Assembly (NCBI GenBank): GCA_035440755.1
Contig: DAORND010000007.1
Coordinates: 1 to 64,000 of the forward strand
DNA: 64,000 nt
Origin: Aquimonas sp002352135
GTDB lineage: Bacteria > Pseudomonadota > Gammaproteobacteria > Xanthomonadales > Xanthomonadaceae
Direction of reading: 5' to 3'
Each line of letters opens with the position of its first letter. Within the stretch, counting starts at the first letter, position 1. This document shows positions 34,645-43,642 of this stretch, in pieces. Both the position numbers and the translations under genes were made by a program. The notes beneath the pieces are model-generated. The model ran no database searches and was not told the DNA's origin. It was given only the letters and a program-made list of their open reading frames with translations.

Positions 34645-36261
34645 ATGCAACCGTCTGCGTCAGCGCTGGGTTGGCTCTGCGTGCTACTGCTGTGGCTGTC
34701 GATGCCGATTGCCCATGCTGGCGCGGTCAATGAGCGACTGATGCAGTCACCGCGCAGTGAAGCGGTGTCGTGTGATATCGATGGACCCACCCTCTGGCAG
34801 CGCTATGAAGTTTCGCCGCCGGAGGGTGGCTGGAGCGGCGAGCCTGTCGCGGTGCTGGTGCATGGCGCACCAACGGATCGCGTGCAATTGAGTCAGGGGG
34901 CGCGAGTCTACTGCGGTCAGTTTGGCGATGCCGCGCGCATGGATTCGCGGTTCCACACGGGTGTCGGCGGCGTTTTTGTGCCGGCCGCGGGAAGCGTGCA
35001 GCCAATCGTTGTGCATGTTTTGGGGCCGGACCTGACACTCTGGCCGATCGTGATGACTTCCGGTCCGCCTGCGGCGGTGCAACGACAGGACAGCTACCGG
35101 TTCGGGATCCGCGTAGGCATTCTGGCGGTGATGTTCAGTGTGGTGATTTCCACTCTGTTGGCATTTGCCGTGGCACGCGAATCGGCACTGTTGATTTTTG
35201 CCGTGAACAGCACGGTGGTGTTTCTTTGGATTGCCTTGATGACCGGCGTGTCCGGCTTTCCCAGTGCGTGGTTGCCAGTCGGTGAGTGGCGTATCCGTTT
35301 GTTGGTCGGGTTGCCGATTCCCATGGTCGTCAGCACGCTGAGCTTGATGCTGAGCGGCCGTGAGGTCCGACGCAAGTTGCTGTGGTTGCCCGGCCTGGGT
35401 CTGGCTATGGGGGTTTTCGCCTTTGCGTTGTTGGTGTTCAGTCTGAGTATCGACTACGGCTTACTGGCTCAACTTGCACTGATCGTGGACCTACTTGCCG
35501 TGAGCTTGCTGGTGATCGCGGCTATGTTCAATTTGTGGTGGTTCCGCCGAGCCCATTCTTCCACCGCGATGGGCAACGTCGTTGCCGTGCTACCGCTGAT
35601 CGTCGCAGGCTGGGTGGGCTGGACCTCGGTGTTCGATGCGGCGCCATGGAAGGTGGAGTGGTTGGCTGGCGCGGTAGCCTGGATTGGGGTCGCTGCCAGT
35701 GCTGTGCTGTTGCTGCGTCTGGGAAACATCCGTCGTCAACGTGACACCATGCGTCGCCTGGCAGAAACCGACTCGCTGACCGGCCTGGCCAATCGACGTG
35801 CTGCAATGGGAGAGCTGGAACGCCGGGTTGCCGAAAGCGCACGAGATCGCAGTTCCCTTGGCGTGATCTTCATTGACATCGACCATTTCAAGGCGGTCAA
35901 CGATGCCCATGGACACGCCATGGGCGATGCGGTGTTGATCGCGGTGGGCGAGCGACTGCGCGGACTGGTGCGGACCACCGACATGGTCGCAAGGCTTGGC
36001 GGCGAGGAGTTTCTGTTGATCCTGCCGGGCGCAGACGAGGCGACCTGCCTCCGTCTAGGCCAGCGCTGCGGCGAGGATGTCGCGGCGATCGAGTTGCCGA
36101 GCGAGCACGGTGTTGTGCGCGTCACGGTGAGTGTGGGCGTGGCCAGTCGTGACCGACACCCGGATGCCAACGCGACAGAAATGCTTGGTCTTGCCGACAA
36201 AGCCATGTACGCGGCGAAGATCGCCGGAAGAAACCGGGTGTTTTCCGCGACCCATCTTTAG
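34645..36261 (+). CDS. Membrane diguanylate cyclase (7TM-type sensor, GGDEF)
   Basis: Makes cyclic di-GMP. 538 aa: signal peptide (about 1-25), an extracytoplasmic domain (25-145), seven hydrophobic helices (about 152-365), then GGDEF from L-A-E-T-D-S-L-T-G-L-A-N-R-R. The active loop is R-L-G-G-E-E-F, catalytically competent; the R-T-T-D five residues before it is an intact inhibitory I-site, so product feedback is expected. The layout is that of 7TMR-DISM-type cyclases. Begins 4 nt after the DUF2333 stop. The ligand is unknown. Confidence 0.88.
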   Translation: MQPSASALGWLCVLLLWLSMPIAHAGAVNERLMQSPRSEAVSCDIDGPTLWQRYEVSPPEGGWSGEPVAVLVHGAPTDRVQLSQGARVYCGQFGDAARMDSRFHTGVGGVFVPAAGSVQPIVVHVLGPDLTLWPIVMTSGPPAAVQRQDSYRFGIRVGILAVMFSVVISTLLAFAVARESALLIFAVNSTVVFLWIALMTGVSGFPSAWLPVGEWRIRLLVGLPIPMVVSTLSLMLSGREVRRKLLWLPGLGLAMGVFAFALLVFSLSIDYGLLAQLALIVDLLAVSLLVIAAMFNLWWFRRAHSSTAMGNVVAVLPLIVAGWVGWTSVFDAAPWKVEWLAGAVAWIGVAASAVLLLRLGNIRRQRDTMRRLAETDSLTGLANRRAAMGELERRVAESARDRSSLGVIFIDIDHFKAVNDAHGHAMGDAVLIAVGERLRGLVRTTDMVARLGGEEFLLILPGADEATCLRLGQRCGEDVAAIELPSEHGVVRVTVSVGVASRDRHPDANATEMLGLADKAMYAAKIAGRNRVFSATHL

Positions 36262-36306
36262 ACGGGTCACGGCTGTTCTGGTGGCCAGCGGCCACTTGAG
36301 GGGCGA

Positions 36307-36855
36307 CTAGAACTTCGGCTTTTCCGCGCTGTTCTCAAAGCGACTGATGGACTCGGCGATGATCGCCTTGGCTTCGTCGGCGCCACCCCAGCCGTCGAGC
36401 TTGACCCATTTACCCTTCTCCAGATCTTTGTAATGCTCGAAGAAATGGCCGATACGTTCCAGCCAGTGGCCGGAGACTTGCGTGATGTCGGTGATGTGGC
36501 CGTAGCCGGCGAACACTTTGTCAATCGGCACAGCCAGCAGCTTTTCGTCGCTGCCGGCCTCGTCGGTCATCTTCAGAACACCCACTGGACGACAACGGAT
36601 CACGCAGCCTGCGACCAATGGCAACGGAAGAATGACCAACACATCGACGGGGTCGCCATCGCCACACAAGGTGTGCGGCACGTAACCGTAGTTGCAGGGG
36701 TAACGCATCGGTGTCGACAGGATGCGGTCGACGAAAATCGCGCCGGTTTCCTTGTCGACCTCGTACTTGACCGGCTCGGAGTCCTTCGGGATTTCGATGA
36801 CGACATTGATTTCGTTCGGCACGTCACGGCCGGTGGGGACCAGTTCAAGACCCAT
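36307..36855 (-). CDS. ppa: Inorganic pyrophosphatase, family I
   Basis: Soluble enzyme hydrolysing PPi to two phosphates. 182 aa from M-G-L-E-L-V-P (36855; GGAG site 6 nt away). Active-site motif C-G-D-G-D-P-V-D-V-L-V and other conserved residues (K-Y-E-V-D-K-E-T-G, Y-P-C-N-Y-G-Y-V-P). Its presence beside a PPi-using glycolytic enzyme and a PPi-driven pump means cellular PPi must be partitioned among three consumers. Confidence 0.96.
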   Translation of the reverse strand: MGLELVPTGRDVPNEINVVIEIPKDSEPVKYEVDKETGAIFVDRILSTPMRYPCNYGYVPHTLCGDGDPVDVLVILPLPLVAGCVIRCRPVGVLKMTDEAGSDEKLLAVPIDKVFAGYGHITDITQVSGHWLERIGHFFEHYKDLEKGKWVKLDGWGGADEAKAIIAESISRFENSAEKPKF

Positions 36856-37196
36856 GGGGCGCTCCAGTGATGAGGGGTGCCGCACGACGCGGCGGGGCCA
36901 CGAAGGATAAGGCTTCGTGTGATGCATTGCATCAAAGTCGACACTCGCGGGCCGCGATGGGATAAGTCAGCTCGGATGATCGTCCCCAGGATGTGCACGT
37001 TCGCTGACGATTGCCCGATGCGCACTGTAGAAGGCGGTGGCAACTGACTGTGCAAATGGGTCCGCTGATCAGTGGTGATACAAATAGTGGAGCGAGAGGT
37101 CGAGCTGACCTGGGGTCAGCCCGCCTCCGAAGCTAGGGGCCAAGCGGCGTGGACGCGAGTGACGACCCGCTCACACGCTCCGGCATCACCGCGCTC
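36856..37196. other. Intergenic region with two palindromes
   Basis: No gene supported. It holds TGATGCA-T-TGCATCA (36920-36934), 65-79 nt before ppa, and GCTGACC-TGG-GGTCAGC (37104-37120). Either could be a regulator site; neither fits the FNR spacing. Short open frames here (up to about 40 codons) lack protein-like composition. Confidence 0.5.
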
Positions 37197-38372
37197 CTAC
37201 GCCGAGATCGCCAATTGTTCGCGGTGATACAGGCGCGCCGCCAGCCACCAGATGATCGCGACGACCACGACGCCCACACTCAGACAGACCGCCCACTCGT
37301 TACCACTGATGGGCTCGTGACGAATCAGCTTCATGATCATCTGGTTTTGCGACAGCAGGGGCACGGCCATCATCCAGAGCTGATTCTTCACCGGCGACAC
37401 CATCAGGATCATGCTCGGGATCATCGGCAGCAGCATGAGCAAGGTCATGTAGCTCTGTGCCTCCTTCATGCTCTTGGCATTGGCGGACAACAAGGTGACC
37501 AGACAGGAGCCGAACACCGAGATCGGTACGATGACGGCAAACATCTGCAGCACCGTCACTGCCCCCAACTCGACTTTGAAGCCCAGCAGGGACGCGGGCA
37601 CCAAGGCAAAGGCGAACTTGAAGGCCAACAGGCTTAGCATCGTGGTCAGCAAGGCAAACACCGACGCAGCGGCCAGCTTGCCGCTCATGATCGCGCCGCG
37701 TGCCGCAGGGGTTGCCAGCAGGGGCTCCAGCGACTGCCGTTCACGTTCACCGGCGGTGGCATCCATGGCCAGCTGTGCGCCACCCAGAAAGCCGCCGAGG
37801 ATCAGGAAGTAGGGCAGGAAGGCCAGAATCATGCCGCTGCGACTCTCCGGTGTGGACAGGTCGCGATGGGTAATCTGCAATGGCGTGCCGACGGCGGGAT
37901 GCACGCCGCGCGCCAGCAGGCGCAGTGCGCCAACCTGGCTACTGTAGGCCTCCAGCAATCCTTCGATGCGCCGCACCGGCGTGCGTGCATCCTGGCGCGT
38001 CGAGTCGTGCAGGATTTCGACGGTCGCGGGTTTGCTGCCACGCCAATCTTCGCCGAAGTCCTCGCTGATGCGCAGGATGACGTCTTCATCCTGATTGAGG
38101 ATGGCCGCATCCGGGTCCGACGGTGCGGCTTCGACCACGATGTTGTGCATGCCCAGCCAGTCAATCAGATTGGGCGCGTGTTCGACGCCAATCACCGGCA
38201 GCTCCAGCGGCTTCTCGGCGCGCTCGGTTTCCTTCTTGGCAATCAAGGTGATGATTCCGATCATCAGCGCTGGGCCAAGCAGTGGACCCATCAACAGGGA
38301 AATCATCATCGTGCGGCGATCACGGAACAGATCGAGCAGTTCTTTCTTCAATACAACCCAGACCGCACTCAT
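37197..38372 (-). CDS. natB: ABC-2 type transporter permease, NatB-like
   Basis: 391 aa. One N-terminal helix (about 25-45), a large extracytoplasmic domain (about 50-180), then five to six helices, the NatB/YhaP topology. G-E-R-E-R-Q-S-L-E-P-L-L-A-T-P is the conserved ABC-2 coupling segment. Its start overlaps the ATPase stop as ATGA. NatAB in Bacillus exports sodium; substrate here is unknown. Confidence 0.85.
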   Translation of the reverse strand: MSAVWVVLKKELLDLFRDRRTMMISLLMGPLLGPALMIGIITLIAKKETERAEKPLELPVIGVEHAPNLIDWLGMHNIVVEAAPSDPDAAILNQDEDVILRISEDFGEDWRGSKPATVEILHDSTRQDARTPVRRIEGLLEAYSSQVGALRLLARGVHPAVGTPLQITHRDLSTPESRSGMILAFLPYFLILGGFLGGAQLAMDATAGERERQSLEPLLATPAARGAIMSGKLAAASVFALLTTMLSLLAFKFAFALVPASLLGFKVELGAVTVLQMFAVIVPISVFGSCLVTLLSANAKSMKEAQSYMTLLMLLPMIPSMILMVSPVKNQLWMMAVPLLSQNQMIMKLIRHEPISGNEWAVCLSVGVVVVAIIWWLAARLYHREQLAISA

Positions 38373-39115
38373 GCGAACAGTCCTTCTTCCGATCCGATGG
38401 CTTTGACAAAGGCGTCTTCCAGATTGGCCTCGCCAGTTTGTGCGCGCAGTTCTTCGGGCGTGCCCTGGGCCACGACGCGTCCTTTGGCAATGATCACGAT
38501 GCGATCACACAGGGCGGCCACCTCCTGCATGATGTGACTGGAGAACACCACGCAGCGGCCTTCGGCGCGCAGTTGTTGCAGGAAACCACGCAGCGCACGT
38601 GTGGTCATCACATCCAGCCCGTTGGTGGGCTCATCGAGAATCACATTCTTCGGGTCGTGAACCAGTGCGCGCGCGATGGCTGTCTTGGTGCGCTGGCCCT
38701 GTGAAAATCCCTCGGCTTGACGATCCGCCACATCGGTCATGCCAAGCGCATGAATCAAGGCATCCGAGCGGCGTTGGATGGTGGCTTCATCGAGGCCGTG
38801 CAGACGACCGAAGTAGGCGATGTTCTCGCGTGGTGTCAGGCGTTTGTAGACACCGCGCGCATCGGGTAGCACGCCGAGACGTCGACGAACCGCTTCCGCG
38901 TCTTTGGCGATATCGATGCCATCCACCCGCACGCTGCCGCTGTCAGGCGACATCAAGGTATAGAGCATGCGCAAGGTGGTGGTCTTGCCAGCGCCGTTGG
39001 GACCGAGCAGGCCAGTGATCTGACCGTCCTCGGCGGAAAAACTCACCCCATCCACCGCCTTGACCAGGCCGGTCTTGGTCTTGAACTGCTTATGCAGTGC
39101 ATCGCAGACAATCAT
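38369..39115 (-). CDS. natA: ABC transporter ATP-binding protein, NatA-like
   Basis: 248 aa. Walker A G-P-N-G-A-G-K-T-T; signature F-S-Q-G-Q (the variant seen in NatA rather than LSGGQ); Walker B V-I-L-D-E-P-T-N-G-L-D; switch His in S-S-H-I-M. Pairs with the permease that overlaps it. Begins one base after the hydrolase stop, indicating a common transcript. Confidence 0.92.
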   Translation of the reverse strand: MIVCDALHKQFKTKTGLVKAVDGVSFSAEDGQITGLLGPNGAGKTTTLRMLYTLMSPDSGSVRVDGIDIAKDAEAVRRRLGVLPDARGVYKRLTPRENIAYFGRLHGLDEATIQRRSDALIHALGMTDVADRQAEGFSQGQRTKTAIARALVHDPKNVILDEPTNGLDVMTTRALRGFLQQLRAEGRCVVFSSHIMQEVAALCDRIVIIAKGRVVAQGTPEELRAQTGEANLEDAFVKAIGSEEGLFA

Positions 39116-39116
39116 C

Positions 39117-40655
39117 TCAGGGCTCCCATCCGTAGTAGCCGGCGAACGGCTGCGTGGCTTTCAGTGTGTCAAGGCAACTTGCATCCAGCGCTTGCGCATC
39201 AGCCGATTTGAAGAACTCTCCCAGCAAGCGCGGCATGCAACCGATACTGGCGACGCTGTGCCCTTGGCCACGCAGGATCAGGTGGCGACCCCGACTGAGC
39301 GTTTTGACCACCTCGTCACCGTAGCGCGGCGGCGTCACCGGATCGAACTCGCCGGACAGAATCAGCGTGGCCGTATCACTGCTCACCGGCGTGTGGAAGT
39401 CGGCAGGCATGCGGCCACGCGGCCACACCCCGCACTGTTCCTTCTGCAGGGTGATCATCTCCATTCCCAGCAGGCGATCGGCGTCGGCGGGATCGGCCTG
39501 AAGGAGCGGTTCGTCTTCGGCGCACAGCACCGACAGCTGCATGCCGTGCATGATCGATTCGGTGAGGCTTTCACCCAGCATCTTGGCCTGTGCCATCAAG
39601 GGTTCTGCATGCCCATTGGTGGCTTCGCTCAACACCAGCGGCAAACTGCCGCCGATGCTCGGCATGTAGGCATACATGCGAGCCAGCAGGGCGACGTGTC
39701 CGGCGGTCAGGCTTTCCTCGCGAAGCTCCGCGGTCAGCGGATCGCGATAGCTCACCGTGCGCGGTGCCGCCTTGAGTTCGGCGACCAGCGTATTCAAACG
39801 TTCGCGCGGGTTGCCAAAACGCTCCTGGCAGAGGCTTTCCTGACCGCACAGGGCGAACTGCTGATCCAGCGACGCCTCCAGGTTGCGCGCGTGCTCGGCA
39901 CCCAGGATCAAGGTGTTCGGCACCACGCTGTCGAGCACGACACTGCGCGTCGACTGCGGATAGTGCTGCAAGTATTGCTGGGCGACGCGGGTGCCGTAGG
40001 ACACACCCAGCAGATTGATCTGCGAAACCCCCAGTGCCTCGCGAACCGCATCGAGATCGGCGGTCGCGTCCGTGGTGGTGTAGAAGCGCAGGTCCGCGCG
40101 TTCGGCAAGCTCGCCCGCGCAGCGCTCGGCAAACTCGCGCCACGCGGCCGGGTTGGTCGCTGCATCCTCCTCAGCGATGGCGCTTTCGCCATCGGCGTCT
40201 TTGCAGACCAGCGGGTTGGAGCCGCCGGTGCCGCGTTGATCCACCAGGACCACCTGATGATGCTTCAACACTTCACGGAAGGCTGTATGCACTTGCGGGT
40301 AGGACTCCAGCGCCGATTGGCCCGGACCACCGGCGATGAAGAACACCGGATCGGGCGCGGCCTGGGTGTTGTCACTGGCGATCCAGGCGATGGCCAACGA
40401 GATCTTGCGTCCGTCCGGGGCTTCGCGATTCTCCGGGACATCGAGATGACTGCAGTACGCATCGACATTGAGCGTCGACAGTTGCGCGCTGAGGGTGCAG
40501 GGCGAGAACTGCAGCGAACCGTATTGGCGCAACGCCGTGGCCGCGGCGGTTTGGCCAGACTCCGGGGTGGGGGCGACATCGGGTGCAGCGCTGGCCACGC
40601 GCGATGCGGCCAGCAAAGTGGGTGCCAGAAAGAGGGAGCAGCGTGATCGCTTCAT
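39117..40655 (-). CDS. Secreted alpha/beta hydrolase, proline iminopeptidase / tripeptidyl aminopeptidase type
   Basis: 512 aa with signal peptide (about 1-23, ending R-V-A-S-A-A). Catalytic Ser in G-V-S-Y-G-T, oxyanion region G-G-P-G-Q-S, Asp in G-E-F-D-P-V-T-P and His in G-Q-G-H-S-V; C-terminal TAP-like region with several Cys. Likely releases N-terminal amino acids or tripeptides in the periplasm or outside. Downstream natA starts after 1 nt, so the enzyme and exporter are probably co-expressed. Confidence 0.85.
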   Translation of the reverse strand: MKRSRCSLFLAPTLLAASRVASAAPDVAPTPESGQTAAATALRQYGSLQFSPCTLSAQLSTLNVDAYCSHLDVPENREAPDGRKISLAIAWIASDNTQAAPDPVFFIAGGPGQSALESYPQVHTAFREVLKHHQVVLVDQRGTGGSNPLVCKDADGESAIAEEDAATNPAAWREFAERCAGELAERADLRFYTTTDATADLDAVREALGVSQINLLGVSYGTRVAQQYLQHYPQSTRSVVLDSVVPNTLILGAEHARNLEASLDQQFALCGQESLCQERFGNPRERLNTLVAELKAAPRTVSYRDPLTAELREESLTAGHVALLARMYAYMPSIGGSLPLVLSEATNGHAEPLMAQAKMLGESLTESIMHGMQLSVLCAEDEPLLQADPADADRLLGMEMITLQKEQCGVWPRGRMPADFHTPVSSDTATLILSGEFDPVTPPRYGDEVVKTLSRGRHLILRGQGHSVASIGCMPRLLGEFFKSADAQALDASCLDTLKATQPFAGYYGWEP

Positions 40656-40712
40656 GCGGATTTCCTGTGGGCCGGTGCGAGCCTGACGACGGGCGGGTAG
40701 GTGTGTGACCGC

Positions 40713-41507
40713 TTATCCCGAGGCAGGGGCGGATGTGGGTGCGATCACGGTCTGATACTTCTCTCGACGGATGAAGCGTGGGTGCAGGCCCGCTGCTTTT
40801 GCATGGGCAAAACCTGCATCCACCATCTCAGGATGCCCGCAGAGATAGACGATGTCGCCATCGCTGACCGGATCAAACTCGTCGAACAACTGCATTACGC
40901 GTCCTTGGCGATCTCGTTCATCGGGCTCGGCTGGCATGGCGCGCGAATGGAACAGCCGCAATTGCAGGTTCGTATGGCTCGAGGCGGCATCGCGAAACTC
41001 GCTAGCAAACAACTGCTCGACGGGAGATCGCGCACCGAGCCCAAGAATGACCTGCACGCCGCGATCAGCCAGAGCTAGCAACCCGGGCAGCATCGCCCGA
41101 TACGGGGCGACGCCCGTTCCCGTCCCAAGCAAAAACAAGCGACGAGGACTATCTTCGGGCAGCAGACAGAAGCGTCCGTTCGGACCGCTGACCTGAATGC
41201 GTTCGCCTTCCTTCAGTTGCGACAGATGACGGCCGCCGAGCCCGCCCTCCAGCAGAGTGACCACCCATTCGATCTGCGCATGGTCCATGCGGCCGGGCAG
41301 CGTGGCGTTGGCAATCGAATAGCTGCGCCACTGCGGACCTGCCGGACTGGGGATCTGGGCGCGAAAGAACTGCCCCGGTATGAACGTCTGCGGCAGTCCG
41401 TCACTGCGCGCCAGCGTCAAATGCAGGACGCGCGGCGACAGCAACCGGGCCTGCTGCAAGGTGAGAGAGATCAGATCGGGAGGGACGAGCACGACAAAGT
41501 CCGTCAT
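40713..41507 (-). CDS. fpr: Ferredoxin-NADP+ reductase
   Basis: 264 aa flavoprotein moving electrons between NADPH and ferredoxin/flavodoxin. FAD motif R-S-Y-S-I-A-N; NADP-binding G-T-G-T-G-V-A-P-Y; near the C-terminus Y-L-C-G-H-P-E-M-V. The end R-R-E-K-Y-Q-T-V-I is followed by a short tail, as in bacterial-type FPRs. Same strand as the hydrolase with a 57-nt gap; divergent from yadG. Confidence 0.9.
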   Translation of the reverse strand: MTDFVVLVPPDLISLTLQQARLLSPRVLHLTLARSDGLPQTFIPGQFFRAQIPSPAGPQWRSYSIANATLPGRMDHAQIEWVVTLLEGGLGGRHLSQLKEGERIQVSGPNGRFCLLPEDSPRRLFLLGTGTGVAPYRAMLPGLLALADRGVQVILGLGARSPVEQLFASEFRDAASSHTNLQLRLFHSRAMPAEPDERDRQGRVMQLFDEFDPVSDGDIVYLCGHPEMVDAGFAHAKAAGLHPRFIRREKYQTVIAPTSAPASG

Positions 41508-41598
41508 CGGGTCAGCGAAGCGCTAGTATTAGACATCCCCTGTCATTTCTCCGCGAACGGTCGAAAGTCACCGTCCGCGAATCCAGCGAGCGGCCCGC

Positions 41599-42528
41599 AT
41601 GACTGAATCCTGTGCGCTGGAGGTTTCCGACCTCCGCAAGACGTATGCAAATGGTACCGAGGCACTAAAGGGCATCTCGCTGCGTGTCAGCGAGGGCGAT
41701 TTCTTCGCTTTGCTCGGACCGAACGGTGCTGGCAAGTCCACGCTGATAGGCATCATCAGCTCGCTGGTGAACGCGAGTTCTGGCGAGGCCAAGGTGTTTG
41801 GCGTGGATCTGCTGCGAAACCGCCAGGCGGCGATGCGCCTGATCGGCCTGGTGCCGCAGGAAATCAACTTCAACATGTTCGAAAAACCCTTCGACATCCT
41901 GGTCAACTTCGCGGGCTTCTATGGCGTGCCGCGTGCCGAAGCAATGCAGCGCGCCGAACAGCAGTTGAAAGTGGCGCAGTTGTGGGACAAGGCGTTCGTG
42001 ATGTCGCGTACCTTGTCGGGTGGTATGAAGCGCCGCCTGATGATTGCCCGCGCCATGATGACCCAGCCCCGCCTGCTGATCCTCGACGAGCCGACAGCGG
42101 GCGTCGATATCGAAATTCGCCGTGGCATGTGGAAGATTCTCAAGGACGTCAATGCCAGTGGGACCACCGTCATCCTCACCACGCACTATCTGGAGGAAGC
42201 GGAGAATCTATGTCGGCACATCGCCATCATCGACAAGGGTCGCATCGTCGAGCACAGCAGCATGAAGTCGCTGCTGGCCAAGCTGGACGTGGAAGGCTTC
42301 GTGCTCGATCTGGCCGATGCCAGCGAGGGCGAATTGCCTCAGATCGACGGCGTCAGCGTGCAGCGCAGTGATAGTCACACGTTGGAGATCGAAATGCCGC
42401 GCGATGCGGATCTCAATCGGGTGTTCGAGGCGCTCTCCAAAGCGGGCATCGTGGTGCGCTCGATGCGCAACAAGAGCAATCGTCTGGAAGAACTCTTCGT
42501 GCGTCTGACTGGCAAGGAGGCCGCGTGA
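41599..42528 (+). CDS. yadG: ABC transporter ATP-binding protein, YadG type
   Basis: 309 aa. Walker A G-P-N-G-A-G-K-S-T; signature L-S-G-G-M-K-R-R; Walker B L-L-I-L-D-E-P-T-A-G-V-D; switch H in T-T-H-Y. A C-terminal domain of about 80 residues follows. The stop codon overlaps the permease start (TGATG). Substrate of YadGH-type exporters is not established. Confidence 0.9.
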   Translation: MTESCALEVSDLRKTYANGTEALKGISLRVSEGDFFALLGPNGAGKSTLIGIISSLVNASSGEAKVFGVDLLRNRQAAMRLIGLVPQEINFNMFEKPFDILVNFAGFYGVPRAEAMQRAEQQLKVAQLWDKAFVMSRTLSGGMKRRLMIARAMMTQPRLLILDEPTAGVDIEIRRGMWKILKDVNASGTTVILTTHYLEEAENLCRHIAIIDKGRIVEHSSMKSLLAKLDVEGFVLDLADASEGELPQIDGVSVQRSDSHTLEIEMPRDADLNRVFEALSKAGIVVRSMRNKSNRLEELFVRLTGKEAA

Positions 42529-43298
42529 TGCAACATCCGAATGTGATCGCGCTCTACACCATCACGCGACGCGAAGTAGCCCGCATCCTGCGCATATGGG
42601 GTCAGACCCTGGTGCCGCCCGCCATCATCATGACCCTGTATTTCCTGATCTTCGGGAATCTGATCGGCTCGCGCATCGGCATGATGGGTGAGCACAGCTA
42701 CATGGATTTCATCGTCCCCGGGCTGGTGATGATGAGCGTGATCCAGAACGCCTACGGCAATATCTCGTCGAGCTTCTTCAGCGCAAAATTCGGCCGTCAC
42801 ATCGAGGAAATGCTGGTCAGTCCGATGCCGAGCTGGGTGATTCTTGGTGGCTACGTGGCGGGCGGTGTGTTGCGCGGCTTGATGGTCGGCAGCATCGTGT
42901 TGATCATCGCCATGCTGTTCACCAAGGTATCGGTGCCACATCCGCTGGTCATGCTGTCCAGCGTGCTGCTGGCGGCGCTGGTGTTTTCGCTGGCCGGATT
43001 TGTCAATGCGGCCTACGCCAAGAAGTTCGACGACATCGCCATCATTCCGACCTTCGTGCTGACGCCGCTGACCTATCTGGGTGGCGTGTTCTATTCCGTA
43101 GACCAGTTGCCGCAATGGGCGCAGACGCTGACATTGGCCAACCCGATCGTCTACATGGTTAGTGCCTTCCGTTATGGTCTGCTGTCCAGCGAGGGCATTT
43201 CTCTGGTTTGGTCCTATGCGGTGATGCTCATTGCTGCGGTGGTACTGGGCCTCTTCGCGCTGAGATTGCTGGAACGCGGCACTGGCATGCGCAGTTGA
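42528..43298 (+). CDS. yadH: ABC-2 type permease, YadH type
   Basis: 256 aa, six helices, ABC-2 membrane domain with L-V-S-P-M-P-S-W-V-I-L-G-G-Y and L-T-Y-L-G-G-V-F-Y-S. The ATG at 42528 is 7 nt after AAGGAGG (42514-42520), so it is chosen over the GTG at 42525. Forms an exporter with the preceding ATPase. Confidence 0.92.
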   Translation: MQHPNVIALYTITRREVARILRIWGQTLVPPAIIMTLYFLIFGNLIGSRIGMMGEHSYMDFIVPGLVMMSVIQNAYGNISSSFFSAKFGRHIEEMLVSPMPSWVILGGYVAGGVLRGLMVGSIVLIIAMLFTKVSVPHPLVMLSSVLLAALVFSLAGFVNAAYAKKFDDIAIIPTFVLTPLTYLGGVFYSVDQLPQWAQTLTLANPIVYMVSAFRYGLLSSEGISLVWSYAVMLIAAVVLGLFALRLLERGTGMRS

Positions 43299-43334
43299 GT
43301 TGGGCGCGTCTCTCAGACGATTTGGAGGTGTTTC

Positions 43335-43481
43335 ATGCATTTTTCACTGCAGCCGTTGCTGGCGCTTTTGGCCGGCATCCTGATTTTTCTCCGGCCCAAG
43401 CTGCTGGCGACGATCGTCGCGATCTATCTCATCGTGGTGGGTCTGCTGGGGTTGTTTCCCGCCTTGCGACTGACGTTCTGA
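43335..43481 (+). CDS. DUF3096 small membrane protein (48 aa)
   Basis: Begins M-H-F-S-L-Q-P-L-L-A-L-L-A-G-I-L and continues A-I-Y-L-I-V-V-G-L-L-G-L. Two hydrophobic helices separated by R-P-K, matching DUF3096. TGGAGG lies 6 nt before the ATG. Follows the YadH permease by 36 nt. Function unknown. Confidence 0.8.
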   Translation: MHFSLQPLLALLAGILIFLRPKLLATIVAIYLIVVGLLGLFPALRLTF

Positions 43482-43642
43482 AGGCGAACTGTCGGCTGTC
43501 CGGCACAGCGCTGGTGTCAAAATTGCAGGGGAGGTCGATCCATCACCTTGCTGACGGTCGCCATGTTCCTGATCGCTTCCTTCACCTCCATCGAACGTCC
43601 GCTATTCGATAGGAAGCCCGGTGCCTATGTGAGTCGATACGC

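Noticed and set aside
37104..37120. GCTGACC-TGG-GGTCAGC as an FNR site
   Set aside because: The TGA and TCA halves are 7 nt apart, not 6, and no oxygen-related gene follows; retained only as an unassigned palindrome.
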